64,000 nt of DNA from Oscillospiraceae bacterium (GTDB taxonomy: Bacteria; Bacillota; Clostridia; Oscillospirales; Acutalibacteraceae), in assembly GCA_022650485.1 (NCBI GenBank), contig JALCPP010000003.1, positions 186,001 through 250,000 on the forward strand, read 5' to 3'. Under the pieces are notes generated by a model. That model had not been told where the DNA came from and did not search any database. It saw nothing but the letters and a program-made list of their open reading frames with translations. Position numbers and translations under genes: made by a program. Shown here piece by piece: positions 34,640 through 44,093 of the stretch (position 1 is the stretch's first letter; each line of letters starts with the position of its first letter).

Positions 34640-35740
34640 ATGAAGAAATATCGTTTTATGCTGATCGGCTGCGGCCGAATCTCTAAAAATCATATTGCCG
34701 CCGCCGCGGCGAATCGCGACATGATGGAATTGGCTGCCGTCTGCGATCCGGTATTGGAAAAAGCGGAACGCAAAGCGGACGACTGTATGCAGGCTGCCGG
34801 ATATCGGCCGAAGGTGTACGCCGATTATCACAAGGCGCTTGCAGAGCTGGAACTGGACTGCTGTTCCATCGCGACCGAGAGCGGCTACCACGCGCAGATC
34901 GCGCTCGACTGTATCCGCGCGGGCAAAAATGTGCTGGTGGAAAAGCCGATGGCGCTTTCCACCCGGGACGCGCAGCTGATGCTCAGCGAAGCCAAGGCGC
35001 ATCATGTGACCGTCGGCGTATGCCACCAAAACCGTTTCAATGCGCCGGTGCAGCAGCTGCACAAAGCACTGGAAAACGGTCGGTTCGGCAAACTGGTCAG
35101 CGGTACTGCCCGTATTCTGTGGAACCGCTCGATGCCCTATTACGAACAGGCACCGTGGCGCGGCACCTGGGCGCAGGACGGCGGAACGCTGATGAATCAG
35201 TGCATTCACGGCATTGATCTGCTGCAGTGGAGCCTGGGCGGCGAGCCGGACACCATTATGGCGATGACCGGGAATTATCTGCGCGACATCGAAGCGGAAG
35301 ATTTCGGCTCGATTCTGATCCGTTTCAAGAACGGCGCCATCGGAATTGTGGAAGGGACAGCCTGCGTTTATCCGAAAAATCTGGAAGAGACGCTTTCCGT
35401 GTTTGGTGAGTCCGGAGCAGCCGTGATTGGCGGGCTGGCGGTCAACCGTATTCAGACCTGGAACTTTGCTTCTCCCGCCGCGCAGGACGCGGAAGTGGAA
35501 AAGCTGGCCGGAACCGACCCGAAGGATGTTTACGGAAGCGGCCATAACTCGCTTTATAAAAATTATATCGAAGCGATCGACAGCCATACGTCTCCGCTGG
35601 TCAGCGGCGAAGAAGGCATTAAGGGAATGAAGATCATTCTTGCGGCCTACAAATCACAGAAGACGGGTCTGCCGGTAAAATTCGACGACCTCGATTTTTC
35701 CACGCTGGACATGTCACACGAAGACGTTCGGGTCAATTAA
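34640..35740 (+). CDS. Gfo/Idh/MocA sugar dehydrogenase (WbpB/WlbA type)
   Basis: A 366-residue NAD(P)-dependent oxidoreductase: GCGRISKNHIAAA at the start of the Rossmann domain, ATESGYHAQIALDCIRAGKN, then VLVEKPMALSTRDAQ with the EKP catalytic lysine, and a C-terminal beta-sheet domain (GGTLMNQCIHGIDLLQWSLG). Placed among WbpA, D, E and I types, it should oxidise the 3-hydroxyl of UDP-GlcNAcA. Family sequence alone does not fix the substrate. Start: ATG 34640 follows AGGGG; the longer reading upstream is not family-like. Confidence 0.85.
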   Translation: MKKYRFMLIGCGRISKNHIAAAAANRDMMELAAVCDPVLEKAERKADDCMQAAGYRPKVYADYHKALAELELDCCSIATESGYHAQIALDCIRAGKNVLVEKPMALSTRDAQLMLSEAKAHHVTVGVCHQNRFNAPVQQLHKALENGRFGKLVSGTARILWNRSMPYYEQAPWRGTWAQDGGTLMNQCIHGIDLLQWSLGGEPDTIMAMTGNYLRDIEAEDFGSILIRFKNGAIGIVEGTACVYPKNLEETLSVFGESGAAVIGGLAVNRIQTWNFASPAAQDAEVEKLAGTDPKDVYGSGHNSLYKNYIEAIDSHTSPLVSGEEGIKGMKIILAAYKSQKTGLPVKFDDLDFSTLDMSHEDVRVN

Positions 35741-35753
35741 GGGGAGTCAAACT

Positions 35754-36845
35754 ATGAAACTGGTAACCGTAGTCGGCGCAAGGCCGCAGTTTATCAAGGC
35801 TTCGGTGGTGTCGATGGCTCTGGCGGATGTCTGTAATGAAGTGATTGTTCACACCGGGCAGCATTACGACCACAATATGTCCGATGTCTTTTTTGAAGAA
35901 CTGAACATCCCAAAACCCGCATACAACCTGGGGGTGGGCAGCGGAACGCACGGAAAACAGACCGGCGAGATGCTGATTAAAATTGAAGAGGTACTGATGC
36001 GGGAAAAGCCGGACGCCATGCTTGTTTACGGGGATACCAATTCCACCCTGGCAGGGGCGCTGGCCGCAGTGAAACTGCATATCCCTGTTTTGCACGTCGA
36101 AGCGGGTCTGCGTTCTTTTAACCGCCGGATGCCGGAGGAAATCAATCGTGTCTTAACGGACCATATATCCAATTTGCTGTTCTGCCCCACGGAAACGGCC
36201 GTTCGTAACCTTACAAAAGAAGGTGTGACGGCGGGTGTGCAGAACAGCGGCGACGTGATGCTCGATTCGGTTCTGCATTTTTCGAAACTGGCGCGGAACA
36301 ATCCGGAAAAGACGGCCATTTTTGCCCAGCTTGGCATTCAGCCGAAGCAGTACAGGCTGGCAACGCTGCACCGTGCGGAAACGACGGACGGGGGTTTGCC
36401 GGCAATCGCCCGCATTTTCCGTGCGTTCGAGCGCCTGCCGCAGAAGGTTGTCATTCCGATTCATCCGCGCACCCGCGCGCTGGCGGAGCAGGCGGTCTCC
36501 CAGTATGGGTTCCGCAATATTCAGCTGATTGACCCGGTCGGATATCTGGAAATGCTGCTGCTGACGTCCAATGCGTGCCAGGTTCTGACCGATTCCGGCG
36601 GGCTGCAGAAAGAGGCGTGGTTTCTGGAGGTTCCCTGCGTTACGCTGCGCAGCGAAACCGAGTGGTTGGAAACCCTTGCCGGAAATTGGAATGTGCTTTC
36701 CGCGCTGGACACGGACGAAATCTATGACAAGGCGGTCAACACCAAAGTGGACCCCGCGGCGCGCATGAAAAAGCCGTTCGGCGATGGAAATGCCTCCGGC
36801 AAAATCGCGGACGCTTTATCCCGGATGGGGGAAAATGCAACGTGA
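35754..36845 (+). CDS. UDP-GlcNAc3NAcA 2-epimerase (WbpI type)
   Basis: A 363-residue non-hydrolysing UDP-sugar 2-epimerase with GARPQFIKASVVS, HTGQHYDHNMSDVFF, YGDTNSTLAGALAA, HVEAGLRSFNRRMPEEINR and a late DSGGLQKEAWFLEVPC. The neighbours indicate UDP-2,3-diacetamido-glucuronate as substrate, giving the mannuronate, as for WbpI; WecB-type use of UDP-GlcNAc cannot be ruled out from motifs. It follows the dehydrogenase by 13 bases, and its stop overlaps the next start by 4 bases (GTGA). Confidence 0.9.
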   Translation: MKLVTVVGARPQFIKASVVSMALADVCNEVIVHTGQHYDHNMSDVFFEELNIPKPAYNLGVGSGTHGKQTGEMLIKIEEVLMREKPDAMLVYGDTNSTLAGALAAVKLHIPVLHVEAGLRSFNRRMPEEINRVLTDHISNLLFCPTETAVRNLTKEGVTAGVQNSGDVMLDSVLHFSKLARNNPEKTAIFAQLGIQPKQYRLATLHRAETTDGGLPAIARIFRAFERLPQKVVIPIHPRTRALAEQAVSQYGFRNIQLIDPVGYLEMLLLTSNACQVLTDSGGLQKEAWFLEVPCVTLRSETEWLETLAGNWNVLSALDTDEIYDKAVNTKVDPAARMKKPFGDGNASGKIADALSRMGENAT

Positions 36846-38074
36846 ATATTCTGTATATTAATCATTATGCCGGTTCCCGCAGGCACGGCATGGAATTTCG
36901 CCCTTGGTTCATGGCAAAGCGGTGGGCGCAGGCGGGGCATAACGTCACCATTGCGGCAAGCTCTTATTCACATCTGCGCACGAGGAATCCCGATCTGAAC
37001 GGAAAAAAATTCAGTGAGGAAACAGTGGATGGTATTCGTTATTTCTGGATTTCCGGACCCGAATACCACGGCAACGGAGTTGGGCGGATTAAAAATATGC
37101 TGTCGTTTCTCAGCGGGCTGTACCGCTATGGGAAAGAGCTGACGGTACACGGTGTTCCCGACGCGGTGATTGCTTCTTCCACGTATCCGCTTGATATTTA
37201 CCCCGCGCATCATATTGCAAAAAAATACGGTGCGGCGCTCATTTACGAGGTTCATGACCTTTGGCCGCTCAGCCCGATCGAGCTTGGCGGCATGAGCCCG
37301 AAGCATCCCTACATTCAGGTCATGCAGGCGGCAGAAAACTACTGCTACCGGCACAGTGACCGTGTGGTTTCGCTTTTGCCGAATGCAAAGGCACACATGG
37401 TGGAGCACGGGTTGGCGCCGGAAAAGTTTTTCTATGTTCCGAATGGAATTGAAAAAGCGGACTGGGAAAAGCCGTTTGGGGAGCCGCCGGTGTACAGTGA
37501 GCAGCTTTCTCGGTACCATGAGCAGGGCGAGTTTTTAATCGGTTATGCCGGTGCTCACGGAATCGCGAATGCGCTTGACAGCTTTGTGGATGCGGGTGAT
37601 CTTCTTCGCGGTAAAAAGATCAGGCTTCTTCTGGTCGGCCCCGGTCCGGAGCGTGAACGGCTGATTCAGAAGGCAAAAGAAAAAAATCTGGATGATGTGG
37701 TTACCTTTCTGCCGCCGGTGGGGCGCGGTCAGATTCCGGAGCTGCTGAGTCAGATGGATGCTCTTTATATCGGTCTGCAGCGCCAGCCGCTGTTCCGGTT
37801 CGGCGTCAGCCCCAATAAGCTGATGGATTATATGATGGCTGGAAAACCGGTGATTTTTGCCATTGATGCGCCGAACGACATGGTGGCCGAGGCCGGGTGC
37901 GGTGTTTCCATCCCGCCGGAGGACAGCGCCGCAATCGCGCGGGCGGCGGAACAGCTTTCGTCCTGCACGAAAGAAAAACTGGAGCAGATGGGCCGGCATG
38001 GCCGCGAATATATTCTCAAAAACAATGAGTACGACGTGTTGTCCCGCAGATTCTTAGAGGCTCTGCGAAGATAG
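36842..38074 (+). CDS. GT4 glycosyltransferase (WbuB-like)
   Basis: A 410-residue GT-B glycosyltransferase of family 4. It begins NILYINHYAGSRRHGMEFRP, the usual WbuB/WbpH-type start, has EVHDLWPLSPIELG, and a C-terminal nucleotide-binding domain with LVGPGPERERLIQKA and FGVSPNKLMDYMMAGKPV (E(x7)E region replaced by SPNKLMDYM). It starts at GTG 36842 and overlaps the epimerase stop by 4 bases. Its place as the last gene suggests it transfers the ManNAc3NAcA made by the enzymes before it, which is inference. Confidence 0.87.
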   Translation: MNILYINHYAGSRRHGMEFRPWFMAKRWAQAGHNVTIAASSYSHLRTRNPDLNGKKFSEETVDGIRYFWISGPEYHGNGVGRIKNMLSFLSGLYRYGKELTVHGVPDAVIASSTYPLDIYPAHHIAKKYGAALIYEVHDLWPLSPIELGGMSPKHPYIQVMQAAENYCYRHSDRVVSLLPNAKAHMVEHGLAPEKFFYVPNGIEKADWEKPFGEPPVYSEQLSRYHEQGEFLIGYAGAHGIANALDSFVDAGDLLRGKKIRLLLVGPGPERERLIQKAKEKNLDDVVTFLPPVGRGQIPELLSQMDALYIGLQRQPLFRFGVSPNKLMDYMMAGKPVIFAIDAPNDMVAEAGCGVSIPPEDSAAIARAAEQLSSCTKEKLEQMGRHGREYILKNNEYDVLSRRFLEALRR

Positions 38075-38094
38075 ATGCGCGATTATGCTGAAAT

Positions 38095-38135
38095 AAAAAG
38101 GTCTGGCTGCACGATGAATGCAGCCGGACCTTTTT
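38095..38135. terminator. Bidirectional terminator
   Basis: AAAAAGGTCTGGCTGCA (38095-38111) pairs with TGCAGCCGGACCTTTTT (38119-38135). It ends the glycosyltransferase operon and can serve the convergent LysM-GH18 gene. Confidence 0.88.
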
Positions 38136-38155
38136 GAAATCGTTTTTTTTGGTGC

Positions 38156-39436
38156 TTAAAGGACCTTGGTGACATCAAACAAAGAGGAAAGCACCAGCCA
38201 GTTCTGTGAAAAATAGCTGTTGGCGGTCCAATAGCTGACTCCGGAGAGGCCGTACCGATGGGCGAGTTCCAGCTTGGCACGGATGCTCCGCGCGTCTTCA
38301 AACCATACGGTATGCTTTTTGCCTTCGGCGGAGAAATAGTTAAAATGAGGGGACTGTGCCTCTTCGTCGAAGAGAATATTGGCGCCGACTTTTGCGGCAA
38401 GTTCCACGGCGCCGGGGTTGGTCAGCGACCGGGCGGAGGTGCCGCGGACAAAGGGGAGAGTCCAGTCGTAGCCGTAGTTGGGCATGCCCATCAGAATTTT
38501 TTCGGGAGGGATGACGGAAACCGCGTACTGAATGACTTTTTCCACCAGATTCAGCGGAGCGACCGGGCGCGCCGGGCCATAGGTGTATCCCCACTCGTAG
38601 GTCATCAAAATGATATAGTCCGCGTGTTCCCCGTGGGCGGGATAATCGTGCGCCTCGTACAAAAGGCCGGGCTGTTCCGCGCTGTTTTTCGGGGCGAGGG
38701 AAGTCACAACGATATAGCCCAGTGAATGCATCTTTTCAACGGCGTTTTGAAGAAAGCGATTATAGCTTTCTCTGTCCGCCGGGTAAATATATTCGAAATC
38801 AAGATTGAGTCCGTAATAATTTTTTTCCTGCATGGTTCGGACAATATTGTCCAGAAGGGTGTCCTGCACCTGCTGATTGGTCAGAATTGCATCGGCAACC
38901 TCACTGCTGAATCCGCCTTCCGGCTGCATGTTGGTGACCACCATCAGCGGCGCCGTGTTCTGTGCCCGGGCGGTGGTAATAACGGGCTGGTCTTCAATCG
39001 GGATCAGCGAACCATCTGCTTTTGCCATATAGCTGAAAATGCTGACAAAGGTCAAATATGGCAGTGTGCGTTCCAGCGTGTTTTGGTTGACAGAAGGGTA
39101 TACGTAGCCGTTGACAATCATAGAACCTAATTTTTTTGATGTAACCGGGATGGTCAATACCTGGCCCGTCTGAATCCGTGCCGGGTCAGTCACCTGAGGA
39201 TTTGCTGCAAGCAGCTGGTCGATGGAAATTCCGTACAGTGCCGCAATGGAATAGAGGGACTGACCGGAACCAACCGTGTGTTCTACGCTGTCCGTCATCA
39301 GTACCAGGGCCTGGCCGACCACAAGCTGTTTTGGGTCGCGAATCTGGTTGTCGTCCAGAATTTTTTGTTCGGGTATGCCGTACAGCCGGGACAATTGATA
39401 GATGCTGTCCCCCGGCCTGATTCTGTAAATCACCAT
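38156..39436 (-). CDS. LysM-GH18 spore cortex/peptidoglycan hydrolase (SleL/YaaH type)
   Basis: A 426-residue protein with two N-terminal LysM repeats (about 2-47, IYRIRPGDSIYQLSRLYGIP, and 51-97, EHTVGSGQSLYSIAALYGIS), then a GH18 domain from about residue 105 with the acid in YGLNLDFEYIYPADRESYN and LMTYEWGYTYGPARPVAPLN. This is the architecture of SleL/YaaH, N-acetylglucosaminidases that degrade cortex muropeptides at spore germination. There is no signal peptide, also as in SleL. Start: ATG 39436 follows AAAGGTGGA. Confidence 0.9.
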   Translation of the reverse strand: MVIYRIRPGDSIYQLSRLYGIPEQKILDDNQIRDPKQLVVGQALVLMTDSVEHTVGSGQSLYSIAALYGISIDQLLAANPQVTDPARIQTGQVLTIPVTSKKLGSMIVNGYVYPSVNQNTLERTLPYLTFVSIFSYMAKADGSLIPIEDQPVITTARAQNTAPLMVVTNMQPEGGFSSEVADAILTNQQVQDTLLDNIVRTMQEKNYYGLNLDFEYIYPADRESYNRFLQNAVEKMHSLGYIVVTSLAPKNSAEQPGLLYEAHDYPAHGEHADYIILMTYEWGYTYGPARPVAPLNLVEKVIQYAVSVIPPEKILMGMPNYGYDWTLPFVRGTSARSLTNPGAVELAAKVGANILFDEEAQSPHFNYFSAEGKKHTVWFEDARSIRAKLELAHRYGLSGVSYWTANSYFSQNWLVLSSLFDVTKVL

Positions 39437-39641
39437 GCCGATTCCACCTTTAAATCAATAAGCATTGATTGCAGATTTGTATTTCTTTCATATATATGAA
39501 GCGGCGGGCATGGGAATTACCAATTTTGCAAAATACAGAAAAAAGGAAAACAAGGCGGCATGGGAACTTCCTTGTTTTGCAGCTTTATCGGAACGGAAAC
39601 TTAGAATCAGACTGATTAAAATAAAATATAGGAGGGAAGAA

Positions 39642-40342
39642 ATGAATAGAAAGAAACCATTATCTATTATGCTTATCATGGTTACCCTATTACTCCTTTT
39701 GACTGGGTGCCACACTCAAAAAAGCATCATTGGCGACCCACCTGTTTCAATGAAAACTGTTACACAAAACAGCAATGAAGGTCTGGCAACTTTCGAATTT
39801 CTGCTGCCGAAGGGTGGACTTCTGGCCCTAAATATAATTTAGCTGTTCTTGCTTGTCCTGAGAATACCGTTTATAAAAAATTTAAAACAGAACAAGATTA
39901 CTCGCCTTATACCATAACGATCAGCAATTACTATTATCCAGGTTTGGCAATATCTGAAGAAGACAAGCAAATGTATCGGTACTTGTTTGCTGGTAAAACC
40001 AGCGCATATGAAGAACATATGAAACAATCGTTTGCGAATACCGCAAATATGTTAAGCTCGCATTCATCGAGTACATTGAATCCGCCAAAAGTTGATTTTA
40101 AATATCAACATTACAACGGTACTGATGGTAACATAACAGAAGTTCAATATTCCTATACTTACAACGGTAAAAAGACCAACATAATACAATGCTATCGAGA
40201 GGATATTCCTTATTTAGTTACCGGAGCATTTGACGATTCGGTTGATTTATCTTCTGGAAAAATTGCACTCTGGGTTGCCAATTCTTTAAAGGTGACAGAA
40301 CATTTTACAATAAAAGATAACATAATACGAAAGGAGGACTGA
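39642..40342 (+). pseudogene. Lipoprotein gene, frameshifted
   Basis: The first frame, from ATG 39642 behind AGGAGGG, encodes a lipoprotein signal (IMLIMVTLLLLLTGC) and about 65 residues, ending at a TAG at 39841. The second frame is open through 39815-40342 and encodes LAVLACPENTVYKKFK and a further stretch without known motifs. One indel near 39815-39835 would restore one continuous protein of about 230 residues. I do not recognise the family. Low GC, like the broken genes at 3.5-4.8 kb. Confidence 0.6.
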
Positions 40343-40361
40343 AATCAGCCCTCTTAATTGT

Positions 40362-40535
40362 ATTCCCAACTTTTCACGCAAGAAGGATAAGGCTTGCCCC
40401 ATTTTTCTTTGAAACGGCTGAGATTTTCCAGGGTTTCTTCTTCGGTCACGGCTCTTATAGACGAGCTTCAGGTCTTTTAATATCCTTGTAGCTGACAGAA
40501 CGGGTACTGGATCGAAACCATTTTCGCATAGCACA
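40362..40535 (-). pseudogene. IS256-family transposase remnant (C-terminal part)
   Basis: Minus-strand frames together give STRSVSYKDIK, then DLKLVYK, then AVTEEETLENLSRFKEKWGK and PYPSCVKSWEYN, in the order of canonical IS256-family transposases (the segment before their conserved KSW region). At least two frameshifts separate the pieces, and no start or end remains. Dead remnant at the left edge of the second glycan island. Confidence 0.75.
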
Positions 40536-40937
40536 CCATCCTGTATTTTTTAATTTTATCACATTTGGTGCGCTTGAAAGTCTCTTAAAGGCTCAGTATG
40601 ATCAAGCTTCAGATGATTTAACATGCGCATGTGCAACCCGGTGATAAACACAGGCCGCTTGCACTACTTCTTTCTTTCCGGTAAATCTCGAAAGGCTCAA
40701 TCGACCTATATACAGCAAATGTGGCAAATGGTATAATAATAAATATATATACTACAAATATATTATTTGGACAGTATGACAGAAACAGTTCGATTAGCAA
40801 TAAGTAAAAAAACAAAAGATATGTAACATCTGCTTGCTGAAAGTTATAGTGAATTGGAGCTTTATTTTAGGTATTGGTATATGTAATGGACAAAGTTAAA
40901 ATTTAAAAATTAATTAGAAATGGGAGGAAGCGGAAAA
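40536..40937. other. AT-rich gap before the radical SAM gene
   Basis: Visibly AT-rich DNA. I find no gene, no clear terminator and no promoter that I would defend. The ribosome binding site of the next gene (GGGAGG at 40922) lies at its end. Confidence 0.4.
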
Positions 40938-42044
40938 ATGATTTTAAGAGCGAAAACGAAGACTCTATTTGAAGGCAAAACATTAACGGAAAAGCAAAAA
41001 CAAAACAGTGACTTGAATTTATCTGAGATAGACAGGAAATGTACAGTTTTAAAATCGCTGCCACGCCGATTGGTTCTAGAACTGACCAATGCGTGTAATT
41101 TGAATTGTGTCATGTGCGGCAGAAATGCCGCAAAATTTCAGCCTACAGCATTTCATCTTGACTGGCTTCAGTGGCTGGAGCCAATTTTGGATGATATAGA
41201 AGAAGTAACACTGATGGGGTGGGGAGAGCCTACGATCCATCCTGATTTTACAAAAATGCTGGAAATTATCAACAGACATTCAGCGCGAAAGTATTTTTGC
41301 AGCAATGGAATGAATTTAAAAAACATAACCGATGCGATTTTTCAATATAAAGTCGATGTATTTGCAGTAAGTGTGGATGGAGCCACGGCTGAAACCAATG
41401 CTAAAATACGAAAAGGGTCCGATTTGAATCAGATTGCTAACAATTTGCAAAATATTGTCGATATTAAACATAGGGAAAGCTTAAAGTATCCCTATATCAA
41501 TTTTGTTTTTTGCGCAATGAAATCAAATCTTCATGAACTGCCGGGTGTTGTAAAACTTGCGGGTGAGCTTGGCCTCGAAGAAGTCAAGGTGGTTTACCTG
41601 ACCGCTTTTGACTCGAACCTTATGGGAGAGAGCCTTTGGAACTGCCAGAGTGAGGTTGAAAAAGTATTTCACGAAGCACAAAAATTAGGCGAAAAGCTGG
41701 GAGTGGCATTAAAACTGCCATATATACAAGGCCACGATGTAGCGCTTAATAAAAATCACCGGGATTGTTTCGTTTCGTGGCGCGATTTTTTCCTTGGCTC
41801 CGACGGATATGTAAGACCCTGTATGTCTACGCATGTTAAATTTTTTAAGTTTGATACAGATAGAAGCTTTATGGATATGTGGAATGACAAAGCATATCAA
41901 TCGTACAGGAAACATGTAAATGATTCTTTGAAAATGGATGAAGCTTGCAAAAAATGCTATCAATCGTCGCATTGCAACTGGAATTTAAAGCGCTCTTTTC
42001 TGCAATATAACGAAGAGTTTGCTCCGAAGTGGGAGAAAAAATAA
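40938..42044 (+). CDS. Radical SAM/SPASM protein
   Basis: A 368-residue radical SAM enzyme with the cluster motif C53-N-L-N-C57-V-M-C60, TLMGWGEPTIHPDF as the SAM-binding segment and a C-terminal SPASM-type region (DCFVSWRDFFLGSDGYVRPC and ACKKCYQSSHCNW). Such SPASM proteins hold extra iron-sulphur clusters and modify peptides, proteins or sugars. It opens a set of sugar-nucleotide and glycosyltransferase genes, so a glycan or glycoprotein role is likely but not shown. Start: ATG 40938 follows GGGAGG. The 3' end overlaps the next reading frame by 26 bases. Confidence 0.85.
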   Translation: MILRAKTKTLFEGKTLTEKQKQNSDLNLSEIDRKCTVLKSLPRRLVLELTNACNLNCVMCGRNAAKFQPTAFHLDWLQWLEPILDDIEEVTLMGWGEPTIHPDFTKMLEIINRHSARKYFCSNGMNLKNITDAIFQYKVDVFAVSVDGATAETNAKIRKGSDLNQIANNLQNIVDIKHRESLKYPYINFVFCAMKSNLHELPGVVKLAGELGLEEVKVVYLTAFDSNLMGESLWNCQSEVEKVFHEAQKLGEKLGVALKLPYIQGHDVALNKNHRDCFVSWRDFFLGSDGYVRPCMSTHVKFFKFDTDRSFMDMWNDKAYQSYRKHVNDSLKMDEACKKCYQSSHCNWNLKRSFLQYNEEFAPKWEKK

Positions 42045-42417
42045 GCAATTTTACGACTTCTGGGTCAATAATGTGAGATTAATGTATGCCTGTTGCAAAG
42101 AATTTAATATTCCGTTTTTATGCTTCCTGCAGCCTTATGCTTTATATGAAAATAATAAGCTTGCAATGGAAGAAAAAAATAAAATTTTACTTAACCCTAT
42201 TTCTAAATCTTATTGTAAACAGGCAATACAGTTTTATGAGCACATAACGACTGTTAGCAAGGGGTATCCTTATATTGTCGATCTAACCGGCATCTTTGAC
42301 AATCAAACAGATTGTTTTCGACATGGTGATCCAATCCATTGGAATGAAAAAGGAAATCAAATGATCGCGGATGCTATTTTCCGATATCTTATGAAATATG
42401 ACTTTTTAAAAAAATAG
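42019..42417 (+). pseudogene. SGNH-type hydrolase, 5'-truncated
   Basis: The frame encodes 132 residues with the C-terminal hallmark of SGNH/GDSL-like sugar O-acetyl hydrolases: GDPIHWNEKGNQMIADAI, containing the DxxH catalytic pair. The N-terminal half with the nucleophilic Ser (GDS motif) is missing. The frame begins inside the radical SAM gene's 3' end, so it looks like a deletion joint. A functional small protein cannot be fully excluded, but a catalytic triad is not available. Confidence 0.6.
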
Positions 42418-42491
42418 TAATGATAGCAGCGGTAGATGTTTTTCAGGTTCAGAATAAAAATTCAACGTCAATTTTGAAGGCTGGTTATTTT

Positions 42492-44093
42492 ATGAAAAAG
42501 CCAAAAATAACATTTATGATGATCGCTTACAATTCAGAAAATACAATAAACAGGGCTGTCAAGAGTATTCTCAACCAGACGGAAAGAGAGATCAATCTGA
42601 TTGTTCGCAATAACGGGTCAGAGGACAGGACGGGGGAATATTTGAACGAAGCGGCAAAAACAGATCCGCGCCTGCATGTTGTTGAAAACAAAGTAAATTG
42701 GAAAGATAAAGAGGGCAGATCCTTTACATCAGATGGAGTGATACGGATTTGGTCCGTTGAAAATACGGAATTACTCGGAGAATATATTTCAATTGTCGAT
42801 TCCGATGACTGGCTAAGCCCGGAATTTGCCTCTAAAATGTATCATGCTGCAAAAACAAATGATGCGGATATGACAATATGCGGAAATGAGTTTATGGCTG
42901 ATGAAAATAAAAGCGTAGGGGTCCGGTTGCCGCCTGTTTTTTCTGCAAACGGAGAACAGGAAATCGGCAGGGTGGTGCAAGACCGTTATCCTGAACTTCA
43001 CAATTCACTGCGAACATGGTGGGGCAAACTTTTTAAAACAGAATTTTTTCGGTCAAACTACGATGATGTTTGGAAAGCGGTGGGCGGCAAAAACGGCGAT
43101 GTCCTTGACACCGCGGTGATGCTGCGGTACCTGTGCAAGGCGAAAAGCATTGTTGGTGTAGCGGATCCTTTATATAAGTTTTATCGGTCACCCGGTTCGA
43201 CGTATTCAATTGGCAGACCGGTTAATTTTTTTCGTGTACTAGAAGCGGACGAGCTATTTACGCAGAGCTTGGACTGTTTGAAAAATTTTAAGGCAGGCAA
43301 TGCAAATAACATTCATTGGCTTTGCCGAATTCACTGGGTCTATCTTTGTGAGGCTATGGATACGCTTCGGTATCCACACGAAGGCTTTTCGGCTCAGCAG
43401 GAACTGTCGGGCCTTGCGGCTCTTGGAAACAGCGCAGTGCTGCCTGTTTATTATCAGCAAAGCATTAACAAAGTTTATCAAAAACTGATGCAGTCTGTCG
43501 AATCAGTGATGACACGCAGGCCGGATGACAGGAGTCTGTATACATCGTATTTGACCCGGCTGTATTATATCCAAAATGAACTCCATTCTGGAAACCGCAG
43601 TTTGCTGCTGTATCCGATCTGGTGCGGATGTTTATATGACCGGGAAAATCGGAACAAAATAGGGTATCATTTGTTGCAGGAAGTAACAAGTCGCCCATTT
43701 GCTGATCTGGTTGCCGGCGCTTGCGATTATCAGGCGAAGGAAATGCATTCCTGTGTTTCCTGCCCAGCTTTTTGGCCCGATAGTTTATCAATTCAGAAGA
43801 AGACTGCTCTTCTTGAGGCGCGGCTCATAGAGGCGTTTCATAGGAAAAATTTTGATGATTTTGGAAAACTATATGAGAAAATTATGATGACGGATCCACT
43901 TAATCGTACGGCAATATATTATTTCATTAAACTGATGCAGCTTTCCCATGAAAAAAATACGGTTCTGTATGTCCTTGCCGGCACTGGCATTGCTCTTTGG
44001 CCTGCCGATCGTGAAATGCAGAGTTTATGCTGGAGCGTGCTTGCAAACGGAGAAAAAGAAGTGGAAAACAATGAAAAACATAAGTCAGCCTAA
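42492..44093 (+). CDS. GT2 glycosyltransferase with large C-terminal domain
   Basis: A 533-residue protein. Residues 1-110 form a GT-A glycosyltransferase 2 domain (TFMMIAYNSENTINRAVKSI and the DxD-type metal site in YISIVDSDDWLSP). The C-terminal 300 residues are helical without a known motif, perhaps binding acceptor or partner. It transfers a sugar from a nucleotide donor. The start ATG 42492 has only a weak AAGG upstream; reading from 42420 would add 24 atypical residues. It overlaps the next gene by 23 bases. Confidence 0.83.
   Translation: MKKPKITFMMIAYNSENTINRAVKSILNQTEREINLIVRNNGSEDRTGEYLNEAAKTDPRLHVVENKVNWKDKEGRSFTSDGVIRIWSVENTELLGEYISIVDSDDWLSPEFASKMYHAAKTNDADMTICGNEFMADENKSVGVRLPPVFSANGEQEIGRVVQDRYPELHNSLRTWWGKLFKTEFFRSNYDDVWKAVGGKNGDVLDTAVMLRYLCKAKSIVGVADPLYKFYRSPGSTYSIGRPVNFFRVLEADELFTQSLDCLKNFKAGNANNIHWLCRIHWVYLCEAMDTLRYPHEGFSAQQELSGLAALGNSAVLPVYYQQSINKVYQKLMQSVESVMTRRPDDRSLYTSYLTRLYYIQNELHSGNRSLLLYPIWCGCLYDRENRNKIGYHLLQEVTSRPFADLVAGACDYQAKEMHSCVSCPAFWPDSLSIQKKTALLEARLIEAFHRKNFDDFGKLYEKIMMTDPLNRTAIYYFIKLMQLSHEKNTVLYVLAGTGIALWPADREMQSLCWSVLANGEKEVENNEKHKSA

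Noticed and set aside
34427-35587. Long - strand open frame opposite the WbpB-type gene
   Set aside because: It lies over a clear family gene and has an atypical Cys/His/Arg-rich composition.
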